A stretch of 24,397 nucleotides of DNA from UBA969 sp041694635 (GTDB taxonomy: Bacteria > Planctomycetota > Planctomycetia > Gemmatales > Gemmataceae): positions 1 to 24,397 of the forward strand of contig JBDNHI010000087.1 of assembly GCA_041694635.1 (NCBI GenBank), written 5' to 3'. Positions within the stretch are counted from its first letter, which is position 1. Each line of letters begins with the position of its first letter. Both the position numbers and the translations under genes were made by a program. Below the pieces are notes generated by a model that saw nothing but the letters and a program-made list of their open reading frames with translations, was not told the origin of the DNA and ran no database searches. Positions 8,594 to 16,383 of this stretch are shown here, piece after piece.

Positions 8594-8615
8594 TTGTTCT
8601 AAAGTGCGCTAAACC

Positions 8616-8657
8616 GAGAATGCTCGCTGAGATTAGTCTCAGCGGGCCTTCTCTTTT
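8616..8657 (+). terminator. Rho-independent terminator of the cellulase-chitinase gene
   Basis: A perfect 8-bp stem CGCTGAGA / TCTCAGCG closes on a TTAG loop and is extended by an outer GAGAA / TTCTC stem (8616-8653), followed by TTTT. It sits 23 bp after the stop codon. Confidence 0.85.
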
Positions 8658-8860
8658 GATTGCGAAAAGCAATGGGCTAATAGTTTGGGAACAGGTATCG
8701 AAATCAGTCAATTAGCAAATGCAAGCTTTACTATAACAACGATAGTTTCCTCAATTAATAGTTAGACAAAAACAATAGATAACATTTTTTCGAATGATTT
8801 ATATCTTTCGATGATGGGGACCTCTGGGAAAGTTTTATAAGTGTTAGGGGGAAGAAAATA

Positions 8861-8894
8861 AAAGGCTGGGCCGATTTATCTCGGTCCAGCCTTT
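8861..8894 (-). terminator. Terminator of the propeller protein gene, probably bidirectional
   Basis: A 14-bp stem (AAAGGCTGGGCCGA with TCGGTCCAGCCTTT, one G-U wobble) closes on TTTATC. On the minus strand it is followed by a T-rich tract (TTTATTTTCTT), and on the plus strand by CTCATTTTT, so it can stop transcription from both sides. It is 26 bp past the stop of the minus-strand gene. Confidence 0.85.
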
Positions 8895-8920
8895 CTCATT
8901 TTTAAAAAGAAGGTTATTTG

Positions 8921-10048
8921 CTAAAGGGTAGTAGCACCAAACAACCCACCTTGGAAAGTTCTTTTAACTACAAGAGCACTTTCTACTTCGACTAAACCTG
9001 AAGTTTGGAAATTGAAGATAGAAACACGGGGTCCCCCAGTTGGGCCAGCAAGGGCAACCGCAACAGTTTGGCCTGTGCCATCAGTAGCAACACCGGCTCT
9101 GATTGCGCCGTTGAAATTAGGGAACGCTGTTACAGGGATTCCAGCAGATTGATCATTTAATATAACGCCAAATTGCCCGTTTGTAGTCCCTACTACAAGG
9201 TCATTAGTGCCTTGGCCGTTATCTAAATCACCTGCTGCAATACTTAAACCACCCCTGCTTTTAAAATCATTAAATGCAAAGAAGTTATCAACTAGCGTTG
9301 GGTTACTACCTTTTCCATTGACATCAAATGATTTGATATTGTACCCACCGTTGGAAGCCGGGGCGACAATGACTTCAGCACCAGCATTTGTGTTTCTCTG
9401 ACCGCCCGTGACTACCACGCCCGTATTATTTTTAACTGGGTAAGCGAAGAAATCATTGATAGGGGAAGCAACAACCCCAGTAGCACTACCAGCATAAACT
9501 GCAACTCGAGGTCCACCCCCTGCACCTGCACCAACGATTATATCTTTAAAACCATCGGCATTGGTATCCGCACAAGCGACATAAATCCCACCCGTAAATC
9601 GTTGTTCGTTAAAGGCGTAGAACTGAGAAATAGGCCGTTGAACCACAGTTTGATTAAGTACATCAAGCTGAAATACTTTAATATGAGGGGCACCCGTAGG
9701 ACCCGCAGCAGTAATAACTTCCGGTGTTCCATCGTTATTGATATCACCAAGTGCAACCCTAACCCCACCAGTAAAGGCAGCATCATAAGCAAAGAAAGAG
9801 ACATAACCGGCAGTAGCCCCAGTTATTGGATTCGCAGGAAAGGTGACAGTAACTAGAGGTCCACCACCCGAGTCAGCACCAATTGCGGTGAAGTCATTTA
9901 AAGTTCCTTGGCCAGCAATAATAGGCTGTGCGATAGGAGTAATGCGAGCTTCCAAGGTAAGAAGTTGGGGCTTAATAAGAGGTAAGCTAGAGTTATTTTT
10001 CTTTTTAGAATTGTTAGAGCCAAACAGAATCGATAAAAAATTTCGCAT
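8921..10048 (-). CDS. Exported FG-GAP/VCBS-type propeller repeat protein with LEAR motif
   Basis: Predicted extracellular beta-propeller-like protein of 375 residues, of a type common in planctomycetes and without known enzymatic role. It has four to five repeats of about 55-60 residues, each with an aromatic stretch (FFAY, FYAF, FFAF), a GG-x-x-x-A step, a calcium-loop motif (DINNDG at 102-107, DTNADG at 161-166, a degenerate DLDNG later) and a glycine-rich GAGAGGGPRVAVY-like strand. The N-terminus is Lys/Asn-rich followed by LLTLEARITP (29-38), the same arrangement as in the cellulase-chitinase. I chose ATG 10048, not an in-frame start 27 bp upstream, because GGAG lies at 10056-10059 with 7-nt spacing. 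No catalytic motif is seen. Adhesion or matrix binding is the plausible role (inference). Confidence 0.85.
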   Translation of the reverse strand: MRNFLSILFGSNNSKKKNNSSLPLIKPQLLTLEARITPIAQPIIAGQGTLNDFTAIGADSGGGPLVTVTFPANPITGATAGYVSFFAYDAAFTGGVRVALGDINNDGTPEVITAAGPTGAPHIKVFQLDVLNQTVVQRPISQFYAFNEQRFTGGIYVACADTNADGFKDIIVGAGAGGGPRVAVYAGSATGVVASPINDFFAYPVKNNTGVVVTGGQRNTNAGAEVIVAPASNGGYNIKSFDVNGKGSNPTLVDNFFAFNDFKSRGGLSIAAGDLDNGQGTNDLVVGTTNGQFGVILNDQSAGIPVTAFPNFNGAIRAGVATDGTGQTVAVALAGPTGGPRVSIFNFQTSGLVEVESALVVKRTFQGGLFGATTL

Positions 10049-10393
10049 AAGAAAACTCCAGAACCTAAATTGCAAACGCCTTTTTATAGATCAGCATTTT
10101 AGCTGACGGAAAAAGGATGGGTACCAAGCACTTGGATATTAATCGGCAAAACTGGACAGTAATTACACTGATTAACTTTAGAAATACGCATTTCGAAAAT
10201 ATATTTTTATTTAAATGATTCCTCACAGTACGCATATTCCGCAAATAAGTTATCTTAAATTAAAATGTTTGTTCCGATGAACTTCCTAAATCGCCTATTC
10301 CCTCATAAAGTTACTTTCTGTATTTGTAAGAAGTCATTGCTGGTTCTTTGCCATATAAAATCCAAAGGTCTTTTTTTAAACCGTTCCAAGAAA
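10049..10393. other. Divergent intergenic region
   Basis: 345 bp between the propeller gene (-) and the small unknown gene (+). It holds the ribosome binding site of the propeller gene and a hairpin at 10079-10116. The rest is very AT-rich and must carry promoters for both directions, but I cannot place them convincingly. The frame upstream of 10394 is open back to 10265 but its translation does not look protein-like. Confidence 0.6.
10079..10116 (-). promoter_or_regulatory. Hairpin in the leader of the propeller gene
   Basis: CCTTTTT (10079-10085) pairs with AAAAAGG (10110-10116), and inside it TCAGC pairs with GCTGA around a 6-nt loop. It lies about 30 bp upstream of ATG 10048, so it would form in the 5' untranslated leader or act as an operator. 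Function is unproven. Confidence 0.3.
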
Positions 10394-10702
10394 ATGAGTT
10401 TTATTATGGGAATGGAAATTGAAGTTATTGTTACAGGAATTAATTGGCCGACTATTTCTCAAGCGATGGGGAAATTCGAACCAAAGGGCCTTTTATGTAT
10501 GGTGGATGGGCAATTAACATTTCCCGACGAAGAACCAGCATTAAATTGGCAAGAACTACGAATTAAATTACCAGAGGGAATGGTAACAATCAGAAAAAAT
10601 CAGGTGGGGGTAACTTTAGTAACTTGGGGAAATGTTAACCCTGAACTACTAAAGCAAAGAGATTTATTCGCAACTTATTTGAATGAAAAGCAATCGTCTT
10701 AA
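10394..10702 (+). CDS. Hypothetical small protein
   Basis: A 102-residue protein that I do not recognise. It begins MSFIMGMEIEVIVTGINWP and is predicted to be a small soluble alpha/beta protein with no signal peptide, membrane segment or cysteine pair; there is one Cys (CMVDGQ). Codon use matches its neighbours and the translation from here on looks genuine, with regular alternation of hydrophobic and charged residues. The frame is open from ATG 10265, but those 43 extra residues are rich in Phe, Cys and Lys and look non-coding, so I prefer 10394; ATG 10406 (GAG with 7-nt spacing) and 10412 are alternatives, and no strong Shine-Dalgarno sequence decides. It ends 6 bp before the stop of the convergent calpain-like gene. 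Confidence 0.6.
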   Translation: MSFIMGMEIEVIVTGINWPTISQAMGKFEPKGLLCMVDGQLTFPDEEPALNWQELRIKLPEGMVTIRKNQVGVTLVTWGNVNPELLKQRDLFATYLNEKQSS

Positions 10703-10708
10703 TTCGGG

Positions 10709-11848
10709 TTAATTTTTTTTTATAGCTTCTTTTGTTTCAACAAAAAGATAGTTGAATAAAAAAGAAAACTCCTTACTGCTAATATTAAAAACACCACCCG
10801 AAGTATTAAAGCCATTAATAAATCCTTCAGGCCCGGTAGGTATAAAAACATTGCCGTGCGGGTTCCAAAGTGTGATTCGATCTTTTTTTTCATCGTAATC
10901 TAGAATCGCATAGGCGTGGCCAATGACAATGGCAGGGGGTGGCCGCTTCAAATCAAGGGGGATGCCTGCACCCATTAAACTTTTGTTCTTAACACCCAAC
11001 GATAATAAATACCGGATATTGAGAAGATCTTCGGGAAGTCCAGATTTCCAAGAAATAGTGTCGGTTTTATGCCCTGTAAGAAGAGAAATAGTTTCGCCAA
11101 TATTTCCGCCACGGGAAATGCGATCAAGTCCAACAACTGAAGAATCACCTGGGACTGTAGTTTTATAGACTTCGCCATAAGCTTCTTCGAGGATGTTAAT
11201 CCAAATTCCTTGGTTATCGGTGCGAGATCCAAGAGCGATGATAGCTTCGGGAAGTTTTGGTAAAACGGCCGACCTTCCATCAGGGAATTGAACCTTGGTA
11301 GAACCATCGTTTCGAGTTTGAATCATAGATTTAATAGCCTTAGGGTTTTGATAGGCAAGGTTTCCTGCCATCGAGACAAAAAAACAATTTCCCATATGCC
11401 CTTGAGAAATACCTTTAAGACTAGGTTCATTTGTCCCAAATAATTCTCTAGAAGAAGTTTCAAGGTGGCTAAGATAGAATTCATATTCTCGTTGCATAGA
11501 GAAATTGATAGTAGTTGTGCCATTAGCGAAGTTCATAATTTCTTTAAGATCGGAAGTAAGTTCTGTGATTGAAGCAGATTGTTTTGCAGGTGATTTTAAG
11601 AACCAAAAGTGACTTGTTGCTAGGGCAGCAGCTTCCACCGACTTAATTTTAACATTGCGCAATAGCTCATCAACTTCAGAGCGTTCAAGCATATTATTTT
11701 TATTGGTGTCCCAAGTGGGAAGAAATTGCTCCAACGCGTTTTTATAGGATGGTGCTTGGATTTTAAGCTTAGGTGGTGGAGCTTGCTCTGCTATTAAAAC
11801 TTGCATAAAACCAAGCAGAATAATTAAGAACAACGGAAACGACCTCAT
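10709..11848 (-). CDS. Secreted calpain-like (C2) cysteine protease with EF-hand
   Basis: Predicted exported cysteine protease of 379 residues. A Sec signal peptide (1-20, hydrophobic core FLIILLGFMQVLIA, likely cut after LIA) is followed by an EF-hand loop D47-E58 with Asp, Asn, Asn at positions 1, 3, 5 and Glu at 12. The calpain core follows: ISQGHMGNCFF with catalytic C155, the WINILEEAYGEVY helix matching the calpain W-x-x-L-x-E-K-A-Y motif, GHAYAI with H311, and LWNPHG with N329. The full catalytic triad is therefore present. Spacing between Cys and His (156 residues) fits calpains. GGAG at 11856-11859, 7 nt before ATG, supports the start, and lies inside the last codons of the RMD1-like relic upstream. 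Calcium-regulated proteolysis outside the cytoplasm is an inference. It could also be inactive or act as a binding protein. Confidence 0.82.
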   Translation of the reverse strand: MRSFPLFLIILLGFMQVLIAEQAPPPKLKIQAPSYKNALEQFLPTWDTNKNNMLERSEVDELLRNVKIKSVEAAALATSHFWFLKSPAKQSASITELTSDLKEIMNFANGTTTINFSMQREYEFYLSHLETSSRELFGTNEPSLKGISQGHMGNCFFVSMAGNLAYQNPKAIKSMIQTRNDGSTKVQFPDGRSAVLPKLPEAIIALGSRTDNQGIWINILEEAYGEVYKTTVPGDSSVVGLDRISRGGNIGETISLLTGHKTDTISWKSGLPEDLLNIRYLLSLGVKNKSLMGAGIPLDLKRPPPAIVIGHAYAILDYDEKKDRITLWNPHGNVFIPTGPEGFINGFNTSGGVFNISSKEFSFLFNYLFVETKEAIKKN

Positions 11849-11851
11849 ACA

Positions 11852-12193
11852 TTAACTCCAAAGTGCAAAGAAAAGTTCTATTCTAATTAAAAATATTATA
11901 ACGATTTCAAAAATTTATGTTTTTAAAGCTGCTGCTTGATCTGCAACCACTTTGTAAACATCGTTAATAACTTCTAGGTTTCGAAGGGTACTTGATTTCC
12001 AAGCGGGAGGGTGAAACTTCGAAGAGAGAAGTCGATAAGTTCGGTAAAGATAGATATCACCTAAAAAGTTGAAAACATTTTTGCGCCTTTTAAAAAGGTT
12101 GGTAGCTTCAAATGCCGTATTAGCGTGAAGGAACCCTTGGGGATTTCTATTTTTTAAACTGTTGTATAAAATACCAAAGACTGTTCCCTGCAA
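11852..12193 (-). pseudogene. RMD1/DUF155-like C-terminal fragment with in-frame stop
   Basis: An open stretch of 92 codons (TTG 12193 to TAA 11915) contains a helical segment (NFLGDIYLYRTYRLLSSKFH, then LEVINDVYKVVADQAAALKT) that resembles the region just before the C-terminal membrane anchor of RMD1/DUF155 proteins. Reading on in the same frame past the TAA at 11915-11917 gives IFEIVIIFLIRIELFFALWS and then a second stop at 11852-11854. That is the family's characteristic closing membrane helix (LE-x-I-I-I-x-L-I-x-x-E), so the TAA interrupts what was one protein. The N-terminal two thirds of the family are missing: an in-frame TAA lies just before 12193 and only 100 bp separate it from the next gene. 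I read it as a decayed gene. Family assignment is from memory of the motif and moderate; the alternative is a real small protein of unknown function. Confidence 0.5.
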
Positions 12194-12293
12194 TTATTTA
12201 GCTAGGTAAAAAAGAATCTACTAAATTTTACTCCTAACACAACTAGTTGACTTTATAACTTTTTTATTTGAAGAAGAAATGTTCAAATGCAAT

Positions 12294-13472
12294 TTAGGGT
12301 TGACTTAGCCAACGGAGGATAGCCTCGCGGTCTTGATTGATATTAGGAGCAGGGCGGTACTCAGATTTTTCTGGAACACTTGTCATTTTAATAGGGTTGC
12401 CCCCTGTTTTAAGTGTGCCAAAATTAGGATCGGGAATTGAAATAATCATATTTCTAGAATGAAGCTGAGGGTGAGTAGCCACCTTACTGATATTTTGAAT
12501 GGGGGCAGATGGCACCCCCTTTAGGGTAAAAAGTTCGACCCACTGTTCTGTATTTTTACTTGCAAGTGTTTTTTCAATTTCAATTTCCAACAGATCAACA
12601 TACTTACAACGAAGCTCGTTGGTTTTAAATCTTTCATCTTGAATTAGGTCTAAACGCTGCATCACCTCGCAAGCTTGAACGAAAAGCCGATCGTTACCGC
12701 CTGCAAGAATCATATAAGAATCACTGGTGCGATAAGCTTGAAAAGGCGCAATGCTATAGTGTCTCGAGCCTAGAGATTCTGTAACTGTGCCATTACTAAA
12801 ATAATTTGCAAGTGAACTTTCTAGCATTGCAACTTGGCAATCAAGCATAGAGATATCAATGCGAGAACCCCCAGCGCCGTTCATTCTGCGAACCAGAGCC
12901 GCTTGAAGTGCGATAACGAAATATAGTCCGGAAGCGAGGTCGCCAATAGAAACGCCTACTCGTACGGGGGGTTGGCCAGCGTGACCTGTAAGGCTCATAA
13001 CTCCGCCTAAAGCTTGTACCACGAGGTCGTAAGCTGGCATTGATGACATAGGTCCGGTTTGACCGAACCCAGAAAGCGAGCCATAGATAAGCTGGGGGTA
13101 ATTCTTATGCAAATCATCCCACGAATATCCTAACCTTTCCATCGTTCCCGGCCTGTAATTTTCGACAAGGAAATCAGACTTTGCAAGAATTTCTTCAAAG
13201 GTCTTTTTATCTTCAGCATTTTTTAGATCGAGTGCGATACTGTATTTATCATAATTAAGCGAAGCATAAAAAAGGGAGTTGCCATCTTTAAATGGAGGAA
13301 AACCCCTAGAATCATCACCGCCGTTTGGGGTTTCAATCTTGATTATTTTTGCACCCAAATGAGCTAGGTTCAGCGTTGCAAATGGACCCGCTAAGACTCT
13401 AGTTAGGTCTGCAACTACCAATCCCTCTAACGGTCGGTTCAGTGTTTCCTTAGTTTCAAATGCTTCGTTCAT
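12294..13472 (-). CDS. Family III CoA-transferase (CaiB/BaiF type)
   Basis: Cytoplasmic enzyme that moves CoA between carboxylic acids through an aspartyl-CoA-thioester intermediate; 392 residues, normal for the family. Signatures in order: LEGLVVADLTRVLAGPFAT near the N-terminus, LAHLGAKIIKIE, LVENYRPGTMERLG (103-115), SGFGQTGP (134-141), the YDLVVQALGGVMSLTG block (148-163), and GDLASGLY, where D178 corresponds to the catalytic Asp169 of formyl-CoA transferase. GGSRIDISMLD follows. The family is certain but its substrate cannot be read from sequence; formyl-, carnitine-, succinyl- and methylcitramalyl-CoA enzymes all share these motifs. There is no strong Shine-Dalgarno sequence before ATG 13472. 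Neighbours give no pathway: the gene downstream is a relic and the upstream gene is divergent. Confidence 0.92.
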   Translation of the reverse strand: MNEAFETKETLNRPLEGLVVADLTRVLAGPFATLNLAHLGAKIIKIETPNGGDDSRGFPPFKDGNSLFYASLNYDKYSIALDLKNAEDKKTFEEILAKSDFLVENYRPGTMERLGYSWDDLHKNYPQLIYGSLSGFGQTGPMSSMPAYDLVVQALGGVMSLTGHAGQPPVRVGVSIGDLASGLYFVIALQAALVRRMNGAGGSRIDISMLDCQVAMLESSLANYFSNGTVTESLGSRHYSIAPFQAYRTSDSYMILAGGNDRLFVQACEVMQRLDLIQDERFKTNELRCKYVDLLEIEIEKTLASKNTEQWVELFTLKGVPSAPIQNISKVATHPQLHSRNMIISIPDPNFGTLKTGGNPIKMTSVPEKSEYRPAPNINQDREAILRWLSQP

Positions 13473-13600
13473 TAGGTTATCTTATGATGATTTTCAGGGT
13501 GTTGTAAGTTAAATCAAGATCTTGCTTGCCCTTTGTCACTTCATCTATCATTATAGCTAGAATGATCTTGTTAATTTAGTATCCTTTAGAGGTATTTACT

Positions 13601-14710
13601 ATGAATCTTCGTTTCATTTGTATGGCAGGTGTTTTAATGAGTGCAACAATAAGTTCAGCGGCGGATGATGTAACCCGTACCGCATTTGGAAAAACCAAAG
13701 AGGGCGAAGCGGTTGATATCTTCACCTTGCAAAATAGTAAGGGGATGAAAGTCAGGCTAATTACATTTGGCGCCTCAATTCAATCGATTGAAGTTCCTGA
13801 TAATAAAGGGAAAATGAGCGATGTGATTGTCGGGTTTGATACCGTAGAAGGTTTTTTGACCGAGCATCCTTACTTTGGTGGAACTATTGGCAGGGTTTGT
13901 AATCGCATTGGGAATGCAAAATTCTCACTCGATGGGAAAGAGTTTGCCTTGGCCTCTAACAACGGGCCCCATAGTTTGCACGGTGGGAAAAAAGGATTCG
14001 ATCGCAAAAACTGGGCCGCTGAAAGCTTTGTCACCACCATTGATCGGGGGGTCCGATTTACCCGTACCAGTCCCGATGGCGAAGAAGGTTATCCTGGAAA
14101 CCTTCAAGTTGCCGTCGTTTTTACACTCTCTAATGATAACGCTTTGCGCATTGATTATGAAGCTAGCACTGATAAAGCTACTCCTGTGAACCTTACCAAC
14201 CACGCTTACTTTAATTTAGCAGGCGCGGGAACTATTCTTGATCACAGCGTTATGATCAATGCAAAACAGCAGACTGCAACGGATGAAACTTTAATTCCGA
14301 CGGGAAAAATTGAATCGGTCGAGGGTAGTGCTTTAGACTTTACCAAGACGGCGAAAATCGGCGCCCGCATTAAAGAAATTAAAGCCACTCCTGTTGGCTA
14401 TGATCATAACTATGTTCTTGATGCTTCTTCTAAAGATTTAAAAGCACCTGCAGCTATTGTTAAGGAATCTACTTCAGGCAGGGTGATGGAAGTTTATACA
14501 ACCGAGCCTGGGTTACAGTTTTATTCGGGGAATTTTCTTGATGGAACAATCAAAGGTAAAAAGGGTGTGGTCTATAACCAATACAATGGGTTATGTTTAG
14601 AATCGCAGCATTTCCCTGATAGTATAAACAAGGCAGCTTTTCCAACAACGGTATTGAAGCCTGGCGAAAAATTCAAAAGCAGCACGATCTACAAGTTTAA
14701 AGCAGAGTAA
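13601..14710 (+). CDS. galM: Exported aldose 1-epimerase (galactose mutarotase)
   Basis: Interconverts alpha and beta anomers of aldoses such as galactose and glucose. It has 369 residues, of which the first 20-21 (MNLRFICMAGVLMSATISSA) form a Sec signal peptide, so the enzyme acts in the periplasm rather than the cytoplasm. Family motifs: FGASIQSIEVPD, GGTIGRVCNRI, NNGPHSLHGG (H127 region), NLTNHAYFNLAG with catalytic acid H201, VGYDHNYVL, and GLCLESQHFPDS with catalytic base E334. All catalytic residues are present. GAGG with about 8-nt spacing precedes ATG 13601. Exported mutarotases in planctomycetes often accompany extracellular sugar breakdown, which fits the nearby glycosidase (inference). 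The stop is 5 bp from the stop of the convergent pdxH. Confidence 0.93.
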   Translation: MNLRFICMAGVLMSATISSAADDVTRTAFGKTKEGEAVDIFTLQNSKGMKVRLITFGASIQSIEVPDNKGKMSDVIVGFDTVEGFLTEHPYFGGTIGRVCNRIGNAKFSLDGKEFALASNNGPHSLHGGKKGFDRKNWAAESFVTTIDRGVRFTRTSPDGEEGYPGNLQVAVVFTLSNDNALRIDYEASTDKATPVNLTNHAYFNLAGAGTILDHSVMINAKQQTATDETLIPTGKIESVEGSALDFTKTAKIGARIKEIKATPVGYDHNYVLDASSKDLKAPAAIVKESTSGRVMEVYTTEPGLQFYSGNFLDGTIKGKKGVVYNQYNGLCLESQHFPDSINKAAFPTTVLKPGEKFKSSTIYKFKAE

Positions 14711-14715
14711 TAAAA

Positions 14716-15354
14716 CTAAGGGCCTAAGCGCTTGAAGTTCCAGAATGTACCATTCCTTTCGTAAAGGATGCGATCGTGCATTCTGCTGGGTCTACCCTGC
14801 CAAAATTCGAGCGCATTAGGCCATAGACGATACCCACCCCAGGTTTCGGGTAGGGGCACGATGCCATTAGCAAACCGCTGCTGTGTTTCCATCCAGCGGG
14901 ATGCAAGTTCCTCGCTGCCTTTTAAAATTGCAGATTGTTTAGATGCCCAAGCACCAATTTTACTTCCTAGCGGTCGGGAAAGAAAATAGGTTTCCGATTC
15001 TTCTCTGCTAACTTTTTGAACTTCACCTTCAAGCCGAATTTGTCTTTCTAAATCGGGCCAATAAAACAATAGGGCTCCTCTGGGATTTTCTCCTAATTCT
15101 TTGGCTTTTCTTCCCTCATAACTTGTGTAGAAAGTAAATCCCCGCTCATCAAAATTCTTTAATAATACAATCCGGGCTGATGGTACGCCATTAGGCGTCG
15201 AGGTTGCAAGGGTCATAGCATTAGGTTCGGTAACTTTTGCAGCAACGGCATCGTCAAACCAGCGGGAGAATTGCAAGAATGGATTGGGATCAATTTCAGT
15301 TTCGTTTAACCCGTGTTTTGAATAATCTTTTCGTAAATCAGCAAGTGACGCCAT
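14716..15354 (-). CDS. pdxH: Pyridoxamine/pyridoxine 5'-phosphate oxidase PdxH
   Basis: FMN-dependent oxidase making pyridoxal 5'-phosphate from the pyridoxine or pyridoxamine phosphate, the last step of vitamin B6 synthesis and salvage; cytoplasmic homodimer. The length of 212 residues is typical. Conserved blocks: LRKDYSKHGL at the N-terminus, AMTLATSTPNGVPSARIVLL (46-65, FMN site), GFTFYTSYEGRKAKEL, ALLFYWPDLERQIRLEG, YFLSRPLGSKIGAWAS, and the C-terminal block WGGYRLWPNALEFWQG with RMHDR and final FKRLGP. Start ATG 15354 has AGGGGA with about 7-nt spacing. It is a single gene, convergent with galM and divergent from the ThuA-like gene. Confidence 0.96.
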   Translation of the reverse strand: MASLADLRKDYSKHGLNETEIDPNPFLQFSRWFDDAVAAKVTEPNAMTLATSTPNGVPSARIVLLKNFDERGFTFYTSYEGRKAKELGENPRGALLFYWPDLERQIRLEGEVQKVSREESETYFLSRPLGSKIGAWASKQSAILKGSEELASRWMETQQRFANGIVPLPETWGGYRLWPNALEFWQGRPSRMHDRILYERNGTFWNFKRLGP

Positions 15355-15473
15355 CGTTGAATCCCCTAATTTTAAATCAGCCCAGAATTAAAGTTATAAG
15401 AAAAACCTAGTATTGCTTGATAATCATAGTAGCAAAGTTTAAGATTAAAAGTCTAACCCTAGAGGAGTTTTCT

Positions 15474-16286
15474 ATGCGATCTATATTTTCTTTGGTAACA
15501 GCGGTGCTTTTTCTTTGTACAAGTTTGTCATTTTCTCAGGAAACTAAATCTACTAAAAAGTTATTGGTGATTACTGAATCAAAAGGATTTGTGCACGGGG
15601 TAGTCAAGCGACCCAAGCCAGACGAATTATGTTTGGTGGAAAAAGCATTGATTGAATTAGGGAAAAAGTCGGGTGTTTTTACTGCAGATGTTACACAAGA
15701 TTCTCGTACCGCTATCACCGCAGAAAATCTTAATAAGTATGATGCGGTCTTCTTTTACACTACCGGTGAACTTCCATTATCTGATGTCCAGAAAGCCGAT
15801 TTGATCCAGTATGTAAAGTCGGGTAAGGGTTTTGCTGGCAGTCATTGCGCAACCGATACCTTTTACAAATGGCCAGAATACGGCAATATGATTGGTGCTT
15901 ATTTTGATGGCCATCCTTGGCATGAAAAAATTAAAGTTTTGGTTGAAGATAAAAATCATCCCGCGACCAAACATTTGGGCGATTCTTTTGAAATGACCGA
16001 CGAAATTTATCAGTTCAAAGGACCTTACGACCGGAAAAACCTGCATATCCTGCTTCGGATGGATACTTCTTCTGTAAAAAAAGATGGCAAACGCCCTGAT
16101 AAGGATTATGCTTTGGCTTGGACCCGTGAATATGGCAAAGGTAGAGTGTTTTATACCGCTTTTGGCCATAGAAATGAAATCTGGGCTGACGAACGCTTTG
16201 AAAAAATGATGCTTGGCGGCCTTTCCTATGTTATGGGTCTTGTCGATGGTAACGCCAAACCAAGTCAAACAATTCCTAATAATTAA
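15474..16286 (+). CDS. Exported ThuA-like domain protein
   Basis: ThuA-like protein (trehalose utilisation family, class I glutamine amidotransferase-like fold), 270 residues. The N-terminus (MRSIFSLVTAVLFLCTSLSF) is a Sec signal peptide likely cut near SFS-QE, placing it in the periplasm. The ThuA core follows: KKLLVITESKGFVH, YDAVFFYTTGELPL, the GKGFAGSHCATDTFYKWPEY block carrying the conserved Gly-His region, GAYFDGHPW, LAWTREYGKGRVFYTAFGH near the end. ATG 15474 is chosen over the upstream in-frame TTG because of GAGGAG at 15462-15467, 6 nt away, and because the signal peptide starts there. Such proteins are abundant in planctomycetes and are linked to sugar (keto-glycoside) metabolism, but the reaction of this one cannot be assigned. 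Confidence 0.9.
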   Translation: MRSIFSLVTAVLFLCTSLSFSQETKSTKKLLVITESKGFVHGVVKRPKPDELCLVEKALIELGKKSGVFTADVTQDSRTAITAENLNKYDAVFFYTTGELPLSDVQKADLIQYVKSGKGFAGSHCATDTFYKWPEYGNMIGAYFDGHPWHEKIKVLVEDKNHPATKHLGDSFEMTDEIYQFKGPYDRKNLHILLRMDTSSVKKDGKRPDKDYALAWTREYGKGRVFYTAFGHRNEIWADERFEKMMLGGLSYVMGLVDGNAKPSQTIPNN

Positions 16287-16371
16287 TGCAATCTGCTTTC
16301 AAATAGTTAGTTCAATCGTTAATTTGTAATTGACTTTTGTTAGCATAATTATTGATATTGGTAATATTATT

Positions 16372-16376
16372 GGAGG
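16372..16376 (+). promoter_or_regulatory. Shine-Dalgarno site deciding a TTG start
   Basis: A perfect GGAGG lies 7 nt upstream of TTG 16384 and fixes that codon, rather than the farther upstream TTG 16330, as the start of the MBL-fold gene. Confidence 0.8.
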
Positions 16377-16383
16377 CGGTAAA

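Larger units (their letters stand above)
8594..8920. other. Intergenic region between two convergent genes
   Basis: 327 bp without a gene. It holds the cellulase-chitinase terminator at 8616-8657 and the hairpin at 8861-8894. Between them, 8658-8860 is AT-rich and I see no coding frame, RNA gene or repeat in it. Confidence 0.7.

Noticed and set aside
10265..10393. N-terminal extension of the small unknown gene
   Set aside because: The translation is rich in Phe, Cys and Lys and unlike protein; the frame is merely open.
15777..16268. 163-residue minus-strand frame opposite the ThuA-like gene
   Set aside because: It lies entirely within the conserved ThuA core; no protein features are seen.
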